Shown piece by piece: positions 15,180 through 24,735 of a stretch of 64,000 bases of DNA. Each line of letters starts with the position of its first letter. Position 1 is the first letter of the stretch. The notes under the pieces are model-generated. The model worked only from the letters and a program-made list of their open reading frames with translations. It was not told the origin of the DNA and did no database searches. Source of the stretch: Roseivivax sp. THAF197b (lineage in GTDB: Bacteria > Pseudomonadota > Alphaproteobacteria > Rhodobacterales > Rhodobacteraceae); the NCBI RefSeq assembly GCF_009363255.1, contig NZ_CP045318.1, forward strand, positions 720,001-784,000, written 5' to 3'. A program made the position numbers and the translations under genes.

Positions 15180-17701
15180 GCGACGACCTCCGTCTTCGGG
15201 GCCGCGTCGCCGCCCTCTGTGCCGCCACCGAGATAGGCCGCGATCAGGGCCTCATCGCCCTGCAGCGCGTCGGCCGACCCTTCCGCCACGATGCGCCCCT
15301 GTTCGAGCACATAGGCGCGGTCGGCCACGGCGAGTGCGAGCGTCGCCATCTGGTCCACGAGCAGGATGGTGATGCCGTCGTCGCGCAACTCGGCGAGGAT
15401 GGCGTACAGCTCCTCGATCATGGCGGGGGCGAGGCCCAGCGACGGCTCATCGAGAAGCAGAAGCCGGGGTTTGGCCATGAGGCCGCGCGCGATGGCCATC
15501 ATCTGCTGTTCGCCGCCCGACAGGAGGCCTGCGGGGCTGTCCATGCGGTCGCGCAGACGGGGAAAGCGGGTCAGGATCGCCTCAAGCTCGGTCGCATCGG
15601 GCTGGGTCTTGCGCTTGTAGGCCCCCAACTCGATATTCTGCGCCACGGTCAGATCCGGGAAGACCTGACGCCCCTCGGGCACGAGGACAAGGCCGCGCGC
15701 GACGATCTGGTGGGCCGGTTTGCCGTGGACGTATTCGTCCTCGAGGATGATCTCGCCGCTGGAAGGCGCCATCAGGCCCGACACCGTCTTGAGGAAGGTG
15801 GACTTGCCCGCGCCATTCGCGCCCAGAAGCGCCACCAGTTCGCCCTGGCCGACGCGCAGCTCGACATCCTGCAAGACATCCGCGGCCCCATAGCCCGCGC
15901 AGAGCTTCCGCGTGATCAGGCGGTCCATTGCACCGGGAGTGTATTCGAGGATCCGCGCCGGGGCATCGAGCGTGCCTTCGCCGAGATAGGCCGCGATGAC
16001 CTTGGGGTCGGTCCGCACCTTCTCGGGCGTGTCGAAGGCGATGGGCTGGCCCGCATCGAGCGCGAAGATCCGGTCGGAGATGCCCATGACCATTTCCATG
16101 TCGTGCTCCACCAGCACCACCGCGATTCCGCAATCGGCCAGTTTGCGCAGCAATTGCGCCAGCGTGCGCTTGTCACCCGCCATGAGACCCGCGGCAGGCT
16201 CGTCCAGAAGCAGCACATGGGGACGCATCGCGAGCGCCCGCGCGATCTCCACAAGGCGGCGGTCCACATGGGGCAAGTCGGCGGCGGGCGTGCCCGGATC
16301 GCCCTCATAGCCGACAAGCGCCAGAAGCCCGCGGGCCATTGCCCGCCGCTCGGTCGAGGCCAGCGCGCGGAACGGTGCGCCGCCCTTTCCGCGCGGCAGA
16401 CCTGCCATGACGTTGTCTTCTGCCGAAAGGCCGCCGAACAGTCGCGTCGCCTGGTAGGTGCGCGCAACGCCCAGGCGCGCGGTCTTGTGCATCGACCATC
16501 CCGCAATGTTCTGCCCTGCGGTCTCGATCCGGCCGGAGCCGGGCACGTAGAAGCCCGACACCATGTTCAGAAGCGTGGTCTTGCCGGCCCCGTTCGGGCC
16601 GATAATGGCGGTGACATCGCCTGGCTGCGCGTCGAAGGTCGCGCCATCCACGGCCTTGAGCCCGCCGAACGTGATACCCAACCCCTCGACCTTCAGGCCG
16701 CCCGGCGTTTCGGGCCGGATGAAGGCCATCACGTCCTCGCGGGGTGCGGGCGGCGTCGCATCCGAACGCCGCGGCAGAAAGGCGGCGATCGTGCCCACCA
16801 TCCCGCGCGGTGCGACCAGCAGCACAGCCACCAGAAGCGCGCCGAAGAACAGCAGGCGATACTCGGCGAGGCCCGACAGCATCTCGGGCAGGAAGACCAC
16901 GATGGCCGCGCCCACAAGCGGGCCGAGCACCGTGCCCGCCCCGCCCAGGATCACCGCGAACAGAAAGAGGATCGATTGCGACAGCAGGAAGTTCGACGGC
17001 GCGATGAATTGCATCAGCGTGGCAAAGAGCCCGCCTGCAAGGCCCGCAGCCCCCGCCGCGATGGCAAACGCGGTCAGTTTCGTCACGAAGGGGTCAAAGC
17101 CCAGCGAGCCTGCGGCGACTTCCTGATCGCGCAGGGCGGCCATGGCCATGCCCCAGCCGCTATCGGCCAAGTGGCGATAGGCCAGAAGTGCAGCGCCCGC
17201 GATCACGATGGTCAGGAATACGAGTTCCCGCTCGCCGAAGCTCAGCCCGAAGAGGCCGGGCATGTCGAAGCCCATCAGCCCGTTCTGCCCGCCGGTGAAG
17301 CTGCGCCACTCGATGGCCAGATGCTCCACGATGAAGGCAAAGGCGATCGTGACCATGGCAAGGAAGGGCCCCGCCATGCGTACGGCTGGGATCGCGAGAA
17401 GCGCGCCAACGCCTGCGGTGATCCCCGTGGCCATCGGCAATGCGAGCCAGAAGCTGAGCCCTGCCTGCATCAGGATCGCATGGCCATAAGCGCCGATGGC
17501 GAAAAAGCCGACCTGACCGAGCGAGACGAGACCCGTCAAACCATAGAGCACGTTGAGCCCCACGCAGAGGATCGTCCAGATCGCCACAAGGCCGATGACG
17601 AATTGCGTATAGCCGCCGATCAGGCCCAGCGACAGGATCGCCGCGGCGGTCAGGCCGAGAATGGTCAGGTCGAGGCCGCGTTTTGCAAGAAGGACATTCA
17701 T
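15176..17701 (-). CDS. LivM-LivG-LivF single-chain ABC transporter (permease plus two ATPases)
   Basis: An 841-residue fusion of three subunits that are usually separate. Residues about 1-320 are the LivM permease (membrane segments, and LRDQEVAAGSLGFDPFVTKLTAFAIAAG with the EAA-type loop). Residues about 335-585 are a LivG ATPase (IIGPNGAGKTTLL, then LLLDEPAAGL, VEHDMEMVM). Residues about 595-830 are a LivF ATPase (LLGANGAGKST, LSGGEQQMMAIARGLM, LLLDEPSLGLAPAMIEE). It works in the inner membrane with LivH and the LivK-type binding protein just upstream. The LivG part shows no clear LSGGQ signature (ADLPHVDRRLVEIARAL instead); in LivF it is clear. Such systems carry amino acids or amides, ureas and purine-like compounds. 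Confidence 0.9.
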   Translation of the reverse strand: MNVLLAKRGLDLTILGLTAAAILSLGLIGGYTQFVIGLVAIWTILCVGLNVLYGLTGLVSLGQVGFFAIGAYGHAILMQAGLSFWLALPMATGITAGVGALLAIPAVRMAGPFLAMVTIAFAFIVEHLAIEWRSFTGGQNGLMGFDMPGLFGLSFGERELVFLTIVIAGAALLAYRHLADSGWGMAMAALRDQEVAAGSLGFDPFVTKLTAFAIAAGAAGLAGGLFATLMQFIAPSNFLLSQSILFLFAVILGGAGTVLGPLVGAAIVVFLPEMLSGLAEYRLLFFGALLVAVLLVAPRGMVGTIAAFLPRRSDATPPAPREDVMAFIRPETPGGLKVEGLGITFGGLKAVDGATFDAQPGDVTAIIGPNGAGKTTLLNMVSGFYVPGSGRIETAGQNIAGWSMHKTARLGVARTYQATRLFGGLSAEDNVMAGLPRGKGGAPFRALASTERRAMARGLLALVGYEGDPGTPAADLPHVDRRLVEIARALAMRPHVLLLDEPAAGLMAGDKRTLAQLLRKLADCGIAVVLVEHDMEMVMGISDRIFALDAGQPIAFDTPEKVRTDPKVIAAYLGEGTLDAPARILEYTPGAMDRLITRKLCAGYGAADVLQDVELRVGQGELVALLGANGAGKSTFLKTVSGLMAPSSGEIILEDEYVHGKPAHQIVARGLVLVPEGRQVFPDLTVAQNIELGAYKRKTQPDATELEAILTRFPRLRDRMDSPAGLLSGGEQQMMAIARGLMAKPRLLLLDEPSLGLAPAMIEELYAILAELRDDGITILLVDQMATLALAVADRAYVLEQGRIVAEGSADALQGDEALIAAYLGGGTEGGDAAPKTEVVA

Positions 17702-17705
17702 CGGC

Positions 17706-18581
17706 TCAGACCTTCCGCAGGGCAGCTTTGCCGAAGAGCCCGTTCGGTTTGACGGCCAGCACCGCGATCAGAAGGCCGAAGGTCAGGATGTAGGTGTGCG
17801 AAGAGCCGAGGAAGGTCGTCACGAACGCCTCCACCAGCCCGTAGATGAAGCCCGCGAGCATCACGCCCGACGCGGATGTCATCCCGCCGAGGATCGCGAC
17901 CGCGAAGGCCTTGATCCCGAAAAGCGTGCCCATGTCCGAGTGCACCGAGAAGAGCGGCGCGATCAGAAGACCTGCCGCACCCGCCAGAAGCGCCGACAGC
18001 GCGAAGGAGCCCGAGATCATAAGCTGGGTGTTGATGCCCATGAGGCGCGCGGCTTCGGGATTCTGCACCACCGCCAAGAGTGCCCGTCCCTGCCGCGTGC
18101 GGCGGAACAGAAGCTGCAACGCCACGGCGAAGCCGATCGCCACCAGCGGAATGAGAAGCTGCTGTGGATAGACCCCGGTGCCGAGGATCTGCCAGCTCGT
18201 CTCGACCAGTGGGGAGGGCAGGCTGCGCGGCTCGTTGCCGAAGGTGAAAAGCACGGTGTTGTCGAGAAGGATGCCCCCCGCGACGGTGGCCATCAGCCAC
18301 GCCTCGGAGCCGCGCTTGGCAAAGGGGCGCACGAGGCAGAACTCCACGACCACGCCCATGAAGGCGCAGAACAATAACGCCAGCGGATAGGCGACGATCA
18401 CCGGCAGGCCCGCCCGTTCGGTCAGCACGAAGCCCATGACCGCCCCCAACATGACCATCGAGCCTTGCGCGAAATTCACCCGGGAACAGACTGAGTAGGT
18501 GATCTGGAAACCGAGCGCGATCAGCCCGTACATGGCACCAAGGCCGATGCCGGTCACAAGGGCGGTCAGGAAAAGGGTCAT
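17706..18581 (-). CDS. Branched-chain-type ABC transporter permease (LivH family)
   Basis: A 291-residue inner-membrane permease starting MTLFLTALVTGIGLGAMYGLIALGFQITYSVCSRVNFAQGSMVMLGAVMGF, the standard LivH opening. It has about eight membrane segments and the cytoplasmic loop NPEAARLMGINTQLMISGSFALSALLAGAAGLL that docks on the ATPase. GGAG precedes the ATG at 18581; more upstream in-frame sequence is not permease-like. It lies 4 bp before the LivM-G-F fusion gene and after the binding-protein gene, in one operon. Confidence 0.92.
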   Translation of the reverse strand: MTLFLTALVTGIGLGAMYGLIALGFQITYSVCSRVNFAQGSMVMLGAVMGFVLTERAGLPVIVAYPLALLFCAFMGVVVEFCLVRPFAKRGSEAWLMATVAGGILLDNTVLFTFGNEPRSLPSPLVETSWQILGTGVYPQQLLIPLVAIGFAVALQLLFRRTRQGRALLAVVQNPEAARLMGINTQLMISGSFALSALLAGAAGLLIAPLFSVHSDMGTLFGIKAFAVAILGGMTSASGVMLAGFIYGLVEAFVTTFLGSSHTYILTFGLLIAVLAVKPNGLFGKAALRKV

Positions 18582-18693
18582 GGTGGGCTCCGGTGGGAAA
18601 TGGCCGAGAAAGAGGAAGGGGGGTGTCCCGGCCTTGGGGCCGGGATCCAAGGTTGCGGCAGCCCCGGGAAACAAGGGCCGCCGCGCGCCTGGC

Positions 18694-19866
18694 TCAGTCC
18701 GCGAGGGGGACGATTTCGCCTTCGACGAAGTTGGCGAAGATGTAGTCGTCGGGCCCGAGCGCATCCTGATCGTCGGGCGTGAACGGGGTGTCATAGGTCT
18801 TGATGACCCCTTCGACGCCGGAGATTTCGTACATGGCTTGACGAATGGCCGGACCGTCGGTGGAGCCTGCCTTCTCGATGGCCGCGGCGAGCAGCAGCGT
18901 CGCGTCATAGGCATTGGCGATGCCTGTCGCGGGCGTCACGTCGGCGAGGCTTTCGATCTCGGGAAATTCGGCTTGAAGCTCTTGGAAGAGCGGGTGCTCG
19001 GGATCGGTGAAGAGGAAGGTCTGGATGAAGTGGACCTTCTCGCCCGACGGGCCTGCCAACTCGGTGAAGCGGCCACCGGCGGGGCCCCAATGCGAGGCGA
19101 TGGGCACATCCCATCCCATCCGGTCGAGCGATTTCACTACCTGGGCCGAGGGTGCGACGTTGGCCACGAGGAACAGCCCGTCAGCGCCGTTTTCGCGCAG
19201 GCGCGTCAGTTGCGGGACAACGTCCACGTCGTTCGATTCGAACTTCTCGATGCCCGCATGTTCCATGCCGCGCTTCTCGAGGGCCTTCATCAGGCCCTTC
19301 TCATTCGATTCGCCCCAGGGGTTGTTGATGAGGATCATGCCCGGCTTCTGGCTGCCGTATTCCGACACGAGGTATTCGGTGATCGCCTCGTCGACGAACT
19401 CATCCACCGCCGAGACCCGGAAGACGTAATTCTCCTCGGCGCCATTCTTGGTGATGGGCGTGCCGGCGGCCCAAGGGCCGATGAACGGCACTTGCGCGTC
19501 GTTCACGAAGGGCACGATGGCCAGCGACACAGGCGTGTCGAGCCCGCCGATCATGGCCGCCACGCCCTCGCGTTGAACCAGTTCCCGCGCGGCGATGAGA
19601 CCCTTGCCGGGATTGCTTTCGTCATCGCGGCTGACCAGCTCCAGCGGCCGGCCCATCACGCCGCCATCGGCGTTGATCTTGTTCAGCGCAAGGGTGATGC
19701 CGCGGGTGATGGCCTCGCCCGACTTTGCGGATTGCCCGCTGAGTGCTGCGACGAGACCGATCTTGATAGGGTCTTCTTGAGCCTGGGCGGGCAGGGCCGC
19801 GCCAAGGGAGAGGGCGGCGGCGCCCGCAAGCATCAGTCGGCGGGTCATGGGGAGGCGGATCGGCAT
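18694..19866 (-). CDS. Periplasmic substrate-binding protein, LivK/Leu-Ile-Val type
   Basis: About 390 residues. The signal peptide is MPIRLPMTRRLMLAGAAALSLGAALPAQAQ with cleavage after AQA. The mature protein starts EDPIKIGLVAALSGQSAKSGEAITRGITLALNKINADGGVMGRPLELVSRDDESNP, the type I periplasmic binding fold. It captures the ligand for the downstream permease genes. Two adjacent ATGs (19869 and 19866) follow GGAG; the second has the better spacing. First gene of the cluster, with a 112-bp gap to livH. The ligand cannot be read from sequence; the neighbours suggest a nitrogen heterocycle or ureide. Confidence 0.9.
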   Translation of the reverse strand: MPIRLPMTRRLMLAGAAALSLGAALPAQAQEDPIKIGLVAALSGQSAKSGEAITRGITLALNKINADGGVMGRPLELVSRDDESNPGKGLIAARELVQREGVAAMIGGLDTPVSLAIVPFVNDAQVPFIGPWAAGTPITKNGAEENYVFRVSAVDEFVDEAITEYLVSEYGSQKPGMILINNPWGESNEKGLMKALEKRGMEHAGIEKFESNDVDVVPQLTRLRENGADGLFLVANVAPSAQVVKSLDRMGWDVPIASHWGPAGGRFTELAGPSGEKVHFIQTFLFTDPEHPLFQELQAEFPEIESLADVTPATGIANAYDATLLLAAAIEKAGSTDGPAIRQAMYEISGVEGVIKTYDTPFTPDDQDALGPDDYIFANFVEGEIVPLAD

Positions 19867-19998
19867 CATATGTCTCCAAGTGCAAGGTGAGAGGATGCCT
19901 TTCAGAGGCCGCGACGCCGCCTTTTCTGTCAAAGGGCAGGGTGCAAATTCCGGGCCAGGACCGGCCATCGTCCTCGCAAGTGCTCAGAGATGAGGCAG

Positions 19999-20033
19999 AT
20001 TGCATGCAATTTTTGTATTAAATCGTCGCATGC
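19999..20033. promoter_or_regulatory. Paired GCATGC-centred sites in the livK/NTF2 divergent region
   Basis: ATTGCATGCAAT (19999-20010) is a perfect 12-bp palindrome, and a second GCATGC core lies at 20028-20033, 26 bp away. They sit between livK (minus) and the NTF2-like gene (plus). The GntR regulator of the cluster is the obvious candidate binder, but this is inference. Confidence 0.4.
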
Positions 20034-20104
20034 AGATTGCGCGCAGCGCATTCCCCGACTGATTTGTGGCAGATCTCGAATCATCCCAGATACAGGAGGT
20101 CCTC

Positions 20105-20527
20105 ATGTCCCAGCCGCTCAAGATCGACACGGATGCACTGCCCGAAGAGGCGCGGATCGTGCACGATTACCTCGAAGCCTCGATGGTGCCGGACCCCGAA
20201 CGCGCGGCGACCTACATGGCCCAAGGCGTTGTCATCACCTTCACCGGCGGGCGCGTCTTCGATCATCCCTCGGGGCCCGCGGGCGTGAACGCCAAGCGCT
20301 ATGCCTGGGTCAAAAAGGACATGCGCCAGTTCGATGTTGCCCAAGGGGCGGAGGGCGTCGTGGTCTATTCCACGGGCTATCTTTACGGCGAATGGCCTGA
20401 CGGCACGCCGTTCGAGGGCAACCGTTATATCGACCGGTTCGTGGTCGAGAACGGCAAGATCGTGAAGATGGATGTCTGGAACGACAGTGCGGAGCGGATC
20501 CTGACGGCGCGCGGGATCGACGCATAA
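20105..20527 (+). CDS. NTF2/SnoaL-like protein
   Basis: A 140-residue protein of the cone-shaped NTF2 fold: ALPEEARIVHDYLEASMVPDPERAATYMAQGVVITFTGGRVFDHPSGPAGVNAKRYAWVKKDM, followed by strands GVVVYSTGYLYGEWPDGTPFEGNRYIDRFVVENGKIVKMDVWNDSAERIL. Members include isomerases, hydratases and binding subunits. AGGAGGT sits ideally ahead of the ATG at 20105. It is divergent from the LivK operon and convergent with the GntR gene, so it belongs to the same catabolic cluster. Its reaction is unknown. Confidence 0.75.
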   Translation: MSQPLKIDTDALPEEARIVHDYLEASMVPDPERAATYMAQGVVITFTGGRVFDHPSGPAGVNAKRYAWVKKDMRQFDVAQGAEGVVVYSTGYLYGEWPDGTPFEGNRYIDRFVVENGKIVKMDVWNDSAERILTARGIDA

Positions 20528-20543
20528 CGGGCGAAGCCGAGGC

Positions 20544-21254
20544 CTAGCCCTTTGCGCGCACCGTGCTGGCATAGGGCTCCAGCGCATCGAGATGGGAAAA
20601 CCCGTTGAAATCGGCCCCGTTGAACTGCGCCCGCGCGGCAACCTGATCGAGATGCTGCCGCGCGACGCGTTGCGCGGTGGCCGCGTCGCCCGATTTCAAT
20701 GCGGCGACGATGTCGCGATGCTCCTGGATGCCGCAATGGGTCGAATGCGGCCGTGAAAACTGCGATAGCGTGAACCCGCAGCGATAGCCGATCTCGCTCA
20801 CGTAGCGGATCAGCACCGGGCTTTCGGTCAGTTCGGCCAGAAGGATGTGAAACTCCGTGGCGAGCCGGATCGAGATTGCGGGCGGGCCGTCGCTGGCCGC
20901 CTCCTCGCTCTCGATATGGTCCAGAAGCGCGCGTTCCTGCGCTTTTGTCAGCCCGGCGCCCAGTCTTGCGATGACAAGATCTTCGACCTGGGCGCGCAGT
21001 TCGAAGAGATCGCGTGCCTCCTCGAGGCTCGGTTGTGCGACCGCGGCGCCGCGATTGTGCCTGAGTTCCACGAGCCCCTCGACGGACAGCCGTTCGAGCG
21101 CCTGCCGGATGATGGTGCGGCTCGCCCCGAAGCGTTCGCCCAGCGAATCCTCCGGCAGCTTCATTCCAGGCAGAAGCGCACGCTCCAGAATCGCGGAACG
21201 GAGTGCGGCGCAAATCAGTTCAGCGCGATTCTTCTGCTTTTCCCTCGACGGCAT
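20544..21254 (-). CDS. GntR family transcriptional regulator, FCD subfamily
   Basis: A 236-residue repressor-type regulator. Residues about 8-75 are the GntR winged helix (AALRSAILERALLPGMKLPEDSLGERFGASRTIIRQALERLSVEGLVELRHNRGAAV). The rest is the FCD helical ligand domain, with D/H residues of the metal site (RLATEFHILLAEL and IQEHRDIVAAL). It probably controls the transport and amidohydrolase genes next to it, perhaps through the GCATGC sites at 19999-20033. Convergent with the NTF2-like gene 16 bp away. Confidence 0.88.
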   Translation of the reverse strand: MPSREKQKNRAELICAALRSAILERALLPGMKLPEDSLGERFGASRTIIRQALERLSVEGLVELRHNRGAAVAQPSLEEARDLFELRAQVEDLVIARLGAGLTKAQERALLDHIESEEAASDGPPAISIRLATEFHILLAELTESPVLIRYVSEIGYRCGFTLSQFSRPHSTHCGIQEHRDIVAALKSGDAATAQRVARQHLDQVAARAQFNGADFNGFSHLDALEPYASTVRAKG

Positions 21255-21494
21255 CCGATCCTCATACCTGATTTCCGGCCCGGACAGTACAGCGATTAGA
21301 AGCGCCGTGCAGCGGTGGCCATGTCAATCGGAAATGGCGCTATTTCGGGGATGCGCGCCTGTGGTCGTGAGTGAACTGGCCTGATCTTGAGACTATGGCA
21401 GGCGGTGCAATCGCTTTGGCTTCCTGCAGTACTCTGACATGCGCCCGATGTCCCTATCGGACCCCCGGCAACAGCTTAAAAATGTCGGTGTCAG

Positions 21495-21570
21495 TGGTGA
21501 GCCGTGCAGGATTCGAACCTGCGACCCACTGATTAAAAGTCAGTTGCTCTACCAACTGAGCTAACGGCCC
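21495..21570 (-). tRNA. tRNA-Lys (anticodon TTT)
   Basis: 76 nt on the minus strand, from G at 21570 to the encoded CCA at 21495. Acceptor GGGCCGT pairs with ACGGCTC (one G-T). The D arm has AGCTCAGTTGGTAGAGC, the anticodon loop CTTTTAA gives TTT, and the T loop is TTCGAAT. A complete cloverleaf. Confidence 0.97.
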
Positions 21571-21686
21571 ACTGGCGGCGTACTTAGAAAGAGCGCCTGA
21601 CAGGGTCAACCCGAAAAATCCGAAAATCCGTAGGGTTGCGTCGCAGGCTCTGGAAAGCGGGCGGGTGGGGGCGTATATGCGCCGCC

Positions 21687-22520
21687 ATGACACAGGCGCG
21701 CGACGGACTGGCTTTCATGAAGATGCACGGGCTCGGCAATGATTTTGTCGTGCTGGACGGGCGTGCGCGCGCGATCGAGGTCACGCCGGCGATGGCGCGG
21801 GCGCTGGGCGACCGGCACCGGGGTGTCGGCTTCGATCAGCTGGCCCTGATCGAGGCGCGGGGCCCGGGCGACGCGCATCTGACATTCTACAACACCGATG
21901 GCTCGACCTCGGCGGCCTGCGGCAATGCCACACGCTGCATCGCCGATTTCCTGATGCGGGAGGCCGAGACCACATCGCTGACCCTCACGACCGATCGCGG
22001 AAGCCTCGCGGCGGAGCGCGTCGCGGGCGGTGACGTGTCGGTGAATATGGGCCCGCCGCAGACGGATTGGGCCGGCGTGCCGCTGGCCGAGGCGATGGAT
22101 ACGCTCGAACTGCCCATCGAGGGCGCGCCCACGGCGACGGGCATGGGCAATCCCCATTGCACCTTCTTCGTGGAGGATGCCGAGGCCGTTCCGCTCGAGA
22201 CATTCGGCCCGCGCTACGAGCATCATCCGCTTTACCCCGAGCGCACCAATGTGCAGATCGCTGAGGTCACGGGGCCGGACCGCATCCGCATGCGGGTCTG
22301 GGAGCGGGGCGTGGGCGTCACGCTCGCGTCGGGCTCCTCGTCCTGCGCGACAGCCGTGGCCGCCGCGCGGCGCGGCCTGACCGGGCGCAATGTGACCATC
22401 GATCTCGATGGCGGCACGCTCCGGATCGACTGGCGCGATGATGGGGTCTGGATGACCGGTGGCACCGCGTATGTCTTCGATGGTGTGCTGACACCGGCAT
22501 GGCTGGGGCGGAACACATGA
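21687..22520 (+). CDS. dapF: Diaminopimelate epimerase
   Basis: A 277-residue PLP-independent epimerase converting LL- to meso-diaminopimelate for lysine and peptidoglycan. The start [26 protein letters not shown] has the typical KMHGLGNDF motif. The two catalytic Cys are present, in [10 protein letters not shown] and in [11 protein letters not shown]. [14 protein letters not shown] and the NVQIAEV strand are conserved. The usual second motif ACGTG is here SCATA, as in relatives. The ATG at 21687 lies shortly after a tRNA-Lys gene on the other strand. Its stop overlaps mtaB (ATGA). Confidence 0.95.
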   Translation: MTQARDGLAFMKMHGLGNDFVVLDGRARAIEVTPAMARALGDRHRGVGFDQLALIEARGPGDAHLTFYNTDGSTSAACGNATRCIADFLMREAETTSLTLTTDRGSLAAERVAGGDVSVNMGPPQTDWAGVPLAEAMDTLELPIEGAPTATGMGNPHCTFFVEDAEAVPLETFGPRYEHHPLYPERTNVQIAEVTGPDRIRMRVWERGVGVTLASGSSSCATAVAAARRGLTGRNVTIDLDGGTLRIDWRDDGVWMTGGTAYVFDGVLTPAWLGRNT

Positions 22521-23776
22521 GCGCCGCCCCTCCAAGCTTCACCACGATGGGCTGCCGCCTCAACGCCTACGAGACCGAGGCGATGAAGCGCATGGCCGAG
22601 GAGGCGGGCTTGTCCGGCGCGCATGTGGTCAATACCTGCGCGGTGACCTCCGAGGCGGTGCGCAAGGCGCGGCAGGAAATCCGCCGCCTGCGCCGCGAGA
22701 ACCCGGATGCGCGGATCATCGTGACGGGCTGTGCGGCACAGACCGAGCCCGAGACCTTCGCCGCCATGGACGAGGTCGATCAGGTCATCGGCAATTCCGA
22801 GAAGATGACCCCCGCCGTCTGGCAGGACATGGCCGCCGATTTCGTGGGCGAGACGGAGCGCGTGCGCGTCAACGACATAATGTCGGTGACCGAGACCGCG
22901 ACGCATCTGATCGACGGGTTCGGCACGCGCAGTCGCGCTTACGTGCAGGTCCAGAACGGCTGCGATCACCGCTGCACCTTCTGCATCATCCCGTACGGGC
23001 GGGGCAATTCGCGCTCCGTGCCCGCGGGCGTGGTCGTGGATCAGATCAAGCGGCTGGTGCAGGAGGGCTTCAACGAGGTCGTGCTCACGGGCGTCGATCT
23101 GACCTCCTGGGGCGCGGATCTGCCCGCCGGGCCCAAGCTCGGCGATCTGGTGATGCGCATCCTGAAGCTGGTGCCGGACCTGCCGCGCCTGCGGATCTCC
23201 TCCATCGATTCGATCGAGGTGGACGAGAACCTGATGCAGGCCATCGCGACCGAGGCGCGTCTCATGCCGCATCTGCACTTGTCGCTGCAGCATGGCGACG
23301 ACCTGATACTGAAGCGCATGAAGCGGCGGCATCTGCGCGATGACGCGATCCGCTTTTCGGAAGAGGCGCGGAAGCTGCGCCCGGAGATGACCTTCGGAGC
23401 GGATATCATCGCGGGCTTCCCCACCGAGACCGAGGCGCATTTCGACAATTCCCTGCGTCTGGTCGAGGAATGCGGCCTGACCTGGCTGCATGTCTTCCCC
23501 TATTCCCCACGCCCCGGCACGCCCGCCGCGCGCATGCCGCAGGTCGATGGCCGCGCGATCAAGGACCGGGCCCGCCGTCTGCGTGAGGCCGGGCAGCGGG
23601 CGGTGTCACGCCATCTCGATGCCCAGTCCGGGCGCGTTCACAACGTGCTGATGGAAGCGCCCGATATGGGCCGGACGGAGCAGTTCACCGAGGTGCGGTT
23701 CAAGACCCCGCAGCGCGAAGGCGAAATTGTCACAGCCGCGATCCACGGCCATGACGGGCAGCAACTCATCGCCTGA
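22517..23776 (+). CDS. mtaB: tRNA t6A37 methylthiotransferase MtaB
   Basis: A 419-residue radical-SAM enzyme that makes ms2t6A at tRNA position 37. The N-terminal UPF0004 domain has [24 protein letters not shown] and VTGCAAQ with its three cluster Cys. The radical-SAM motif CDHRCTFC is followed by [17 protein letters not shown]-like C-terminal part ends the protein. Starts at the ATG overlapping the dapF stop, which makes a dapF-mtaB operon. A second methylthiotransferase, rimO, is 5 kb away. Confidence 0.95.
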   Translation: MSAAPPSFTTMGCRLNAYETEAMKRMAEEAGLSGAHVVNTCAVTSEAVRKARQEIRRLRRENPDARIIVTGCAAQTEPETFAAMDEVDQVIGNSEKMTPAVWQDMAADFVGETERVRVNDIMSVTETATHLIDGFGTRSRAYVQVQNGCDHRCTFCIIPYGRGNSRSVPAGVVVDQIKRLVQEGFNEVVLTGVDLTSWGADLPAGPKLGDLVMRILKLVPDLPRLRISSIDSIEVDENLMQAIATEARLMPHLHLSLQHGDDLILKRMKRRHLRDDAIRFSEEARKLRPEMTFGADIIAGFPTETEAHFDNSLRLVEECGLTWLHVFPYSPRPGTPAARMPQVDGRAIKDRARRLREAGQRAVSRHLDAQSGRVHNVLMEAPDMGRTEQFTEVRFKTPQREGEIVTAAIHGHDGQQLIA

Positions 23777-23815
23777 GCCATTGCAGCGCGCGGGCGCATC
23801 CGGCATCACGGGGGG

Positions 23816-24508
23816 ATGAAACTCGCCACCCAAGCCCTGTTCGTCCATCTGCTGACCGCCACCGGAGCAGTATTCGCCATGTCCGCGCTCTTGGCTGCGG
23901 CGCAGGAGGAATGGTCGATCATGTTCCTCTGGCTCGTCGTGGCCTTCGCGGTCGACGGGATCGACGGGCCGCTTGCGCGCCGCTACCAGGTCTCGGTCAA
24001 CGCGGCGCGCTTCGATGGCGTGCTGCTGGATCTGATCATCGATTACCTGACTTATGTGTTCATCCCGGCCTTCGCGCTGTTCCAATCGGGCTTGCTGCCG
24101 GGCTGGACGGGGTGGTTCGCGATCATCGTCATCACCTATGCCTCGGCGATGTATTTCGCCGATACGCGCATGAAGACGGACGATTATTCCTTCGAGGGGT
24201 TTCCGGGCTGCTGGAACATGCTGATCATCGTGCTTTTCGCGGTGAAGCCCGCCTTCTGGGTGATCGTGGTGCTGGTGGCGGTGCTTGCGGTGGCGATGTT
24301 CCTGCCGCTGAAATTCGTCCATCCCGTGCGCACGGCGCGCTGGCGCAAGGTGACGCTGCCTGTGGCGCTGTTCTGGACAGGCTGCGCGGGCTGGGCGGCC
24401 TGGTTTGACTTCTATCCCGATAGCTGGGCGATTTGGGGCCTTGTGGCGAGCTCGGTCTATCTTCTGGGCGCAGGCATCGCGCAGCAGGTTTTCCCCGCCA
24501 AAGAGTGA
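23816..24508 (+). CDS. pcs: Phosphatidylcholine synthase
   Basis: A 230-residue inner-membrane enzyme that condenses CDP-diacylglycerol with choline. The CDP-alcohol phosphotransferase motif is FAVDGIDGPLARRYQVSVNAARFDGVLLDLIID, with the DGxxAR...G...D...D pattern slightly spread as usual in Pcs. Six to eight membrane segments are visible, and FADTRMKTDDYSFEGFPGCWN is a Pcs family stretch. GGGGGG precedes the ATG directly. Pcs is typical of plant- and animal-associated and marine alphaproteobacteria. It follows mtaB by 39 bp. Confidence 0.93.
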   Translation: MKLATQALFVHLLTATGAVFAMSALLAAAQEEWSIMFLWLVVAFAVDGIDGPLARRYQVSVNAARFDGVLLDLIIDYLTYVFIPAFALFQSGLLPGWTGWFAIIVITYASAMYFADTRMKTDDYSFEGFPGCWNMLIIVLFAVKPAFWVIVVLVAVLAVAMFLPLKFVHPVRTARWRKVTLPVALFWTGCAGWAAWFDFYPDSWAIWGLVASSVYLLGAGIAQQVFPAKE

Positions 24509-24735
24509 GCGTGCGGTGGGATCTCTCGTGCCCCACCTGTCCTGAGCCCGTGCAGTGTCGGGCCGCGGTACGGCGATTCCGACAACTGAAATGCGCGCTT
24601 TATCATCCCGCACCGCGCGACATGTGGGCGACGCGCCGAGCGTAACCCAATCGCCGTGCCGGGGGGCGGCCCGGCGATGCGCGGGCGGCCTCCAGTCGCT
24701 ATTCCGCGCAAGGACCGGCAATTGGGGTGCCCCGT

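Noticed and set aside
15710..17752. A 680-residue plus-strand reading frame
   Set aside because: Antisense to the LivM-G-F gene and without any recognisable motif.
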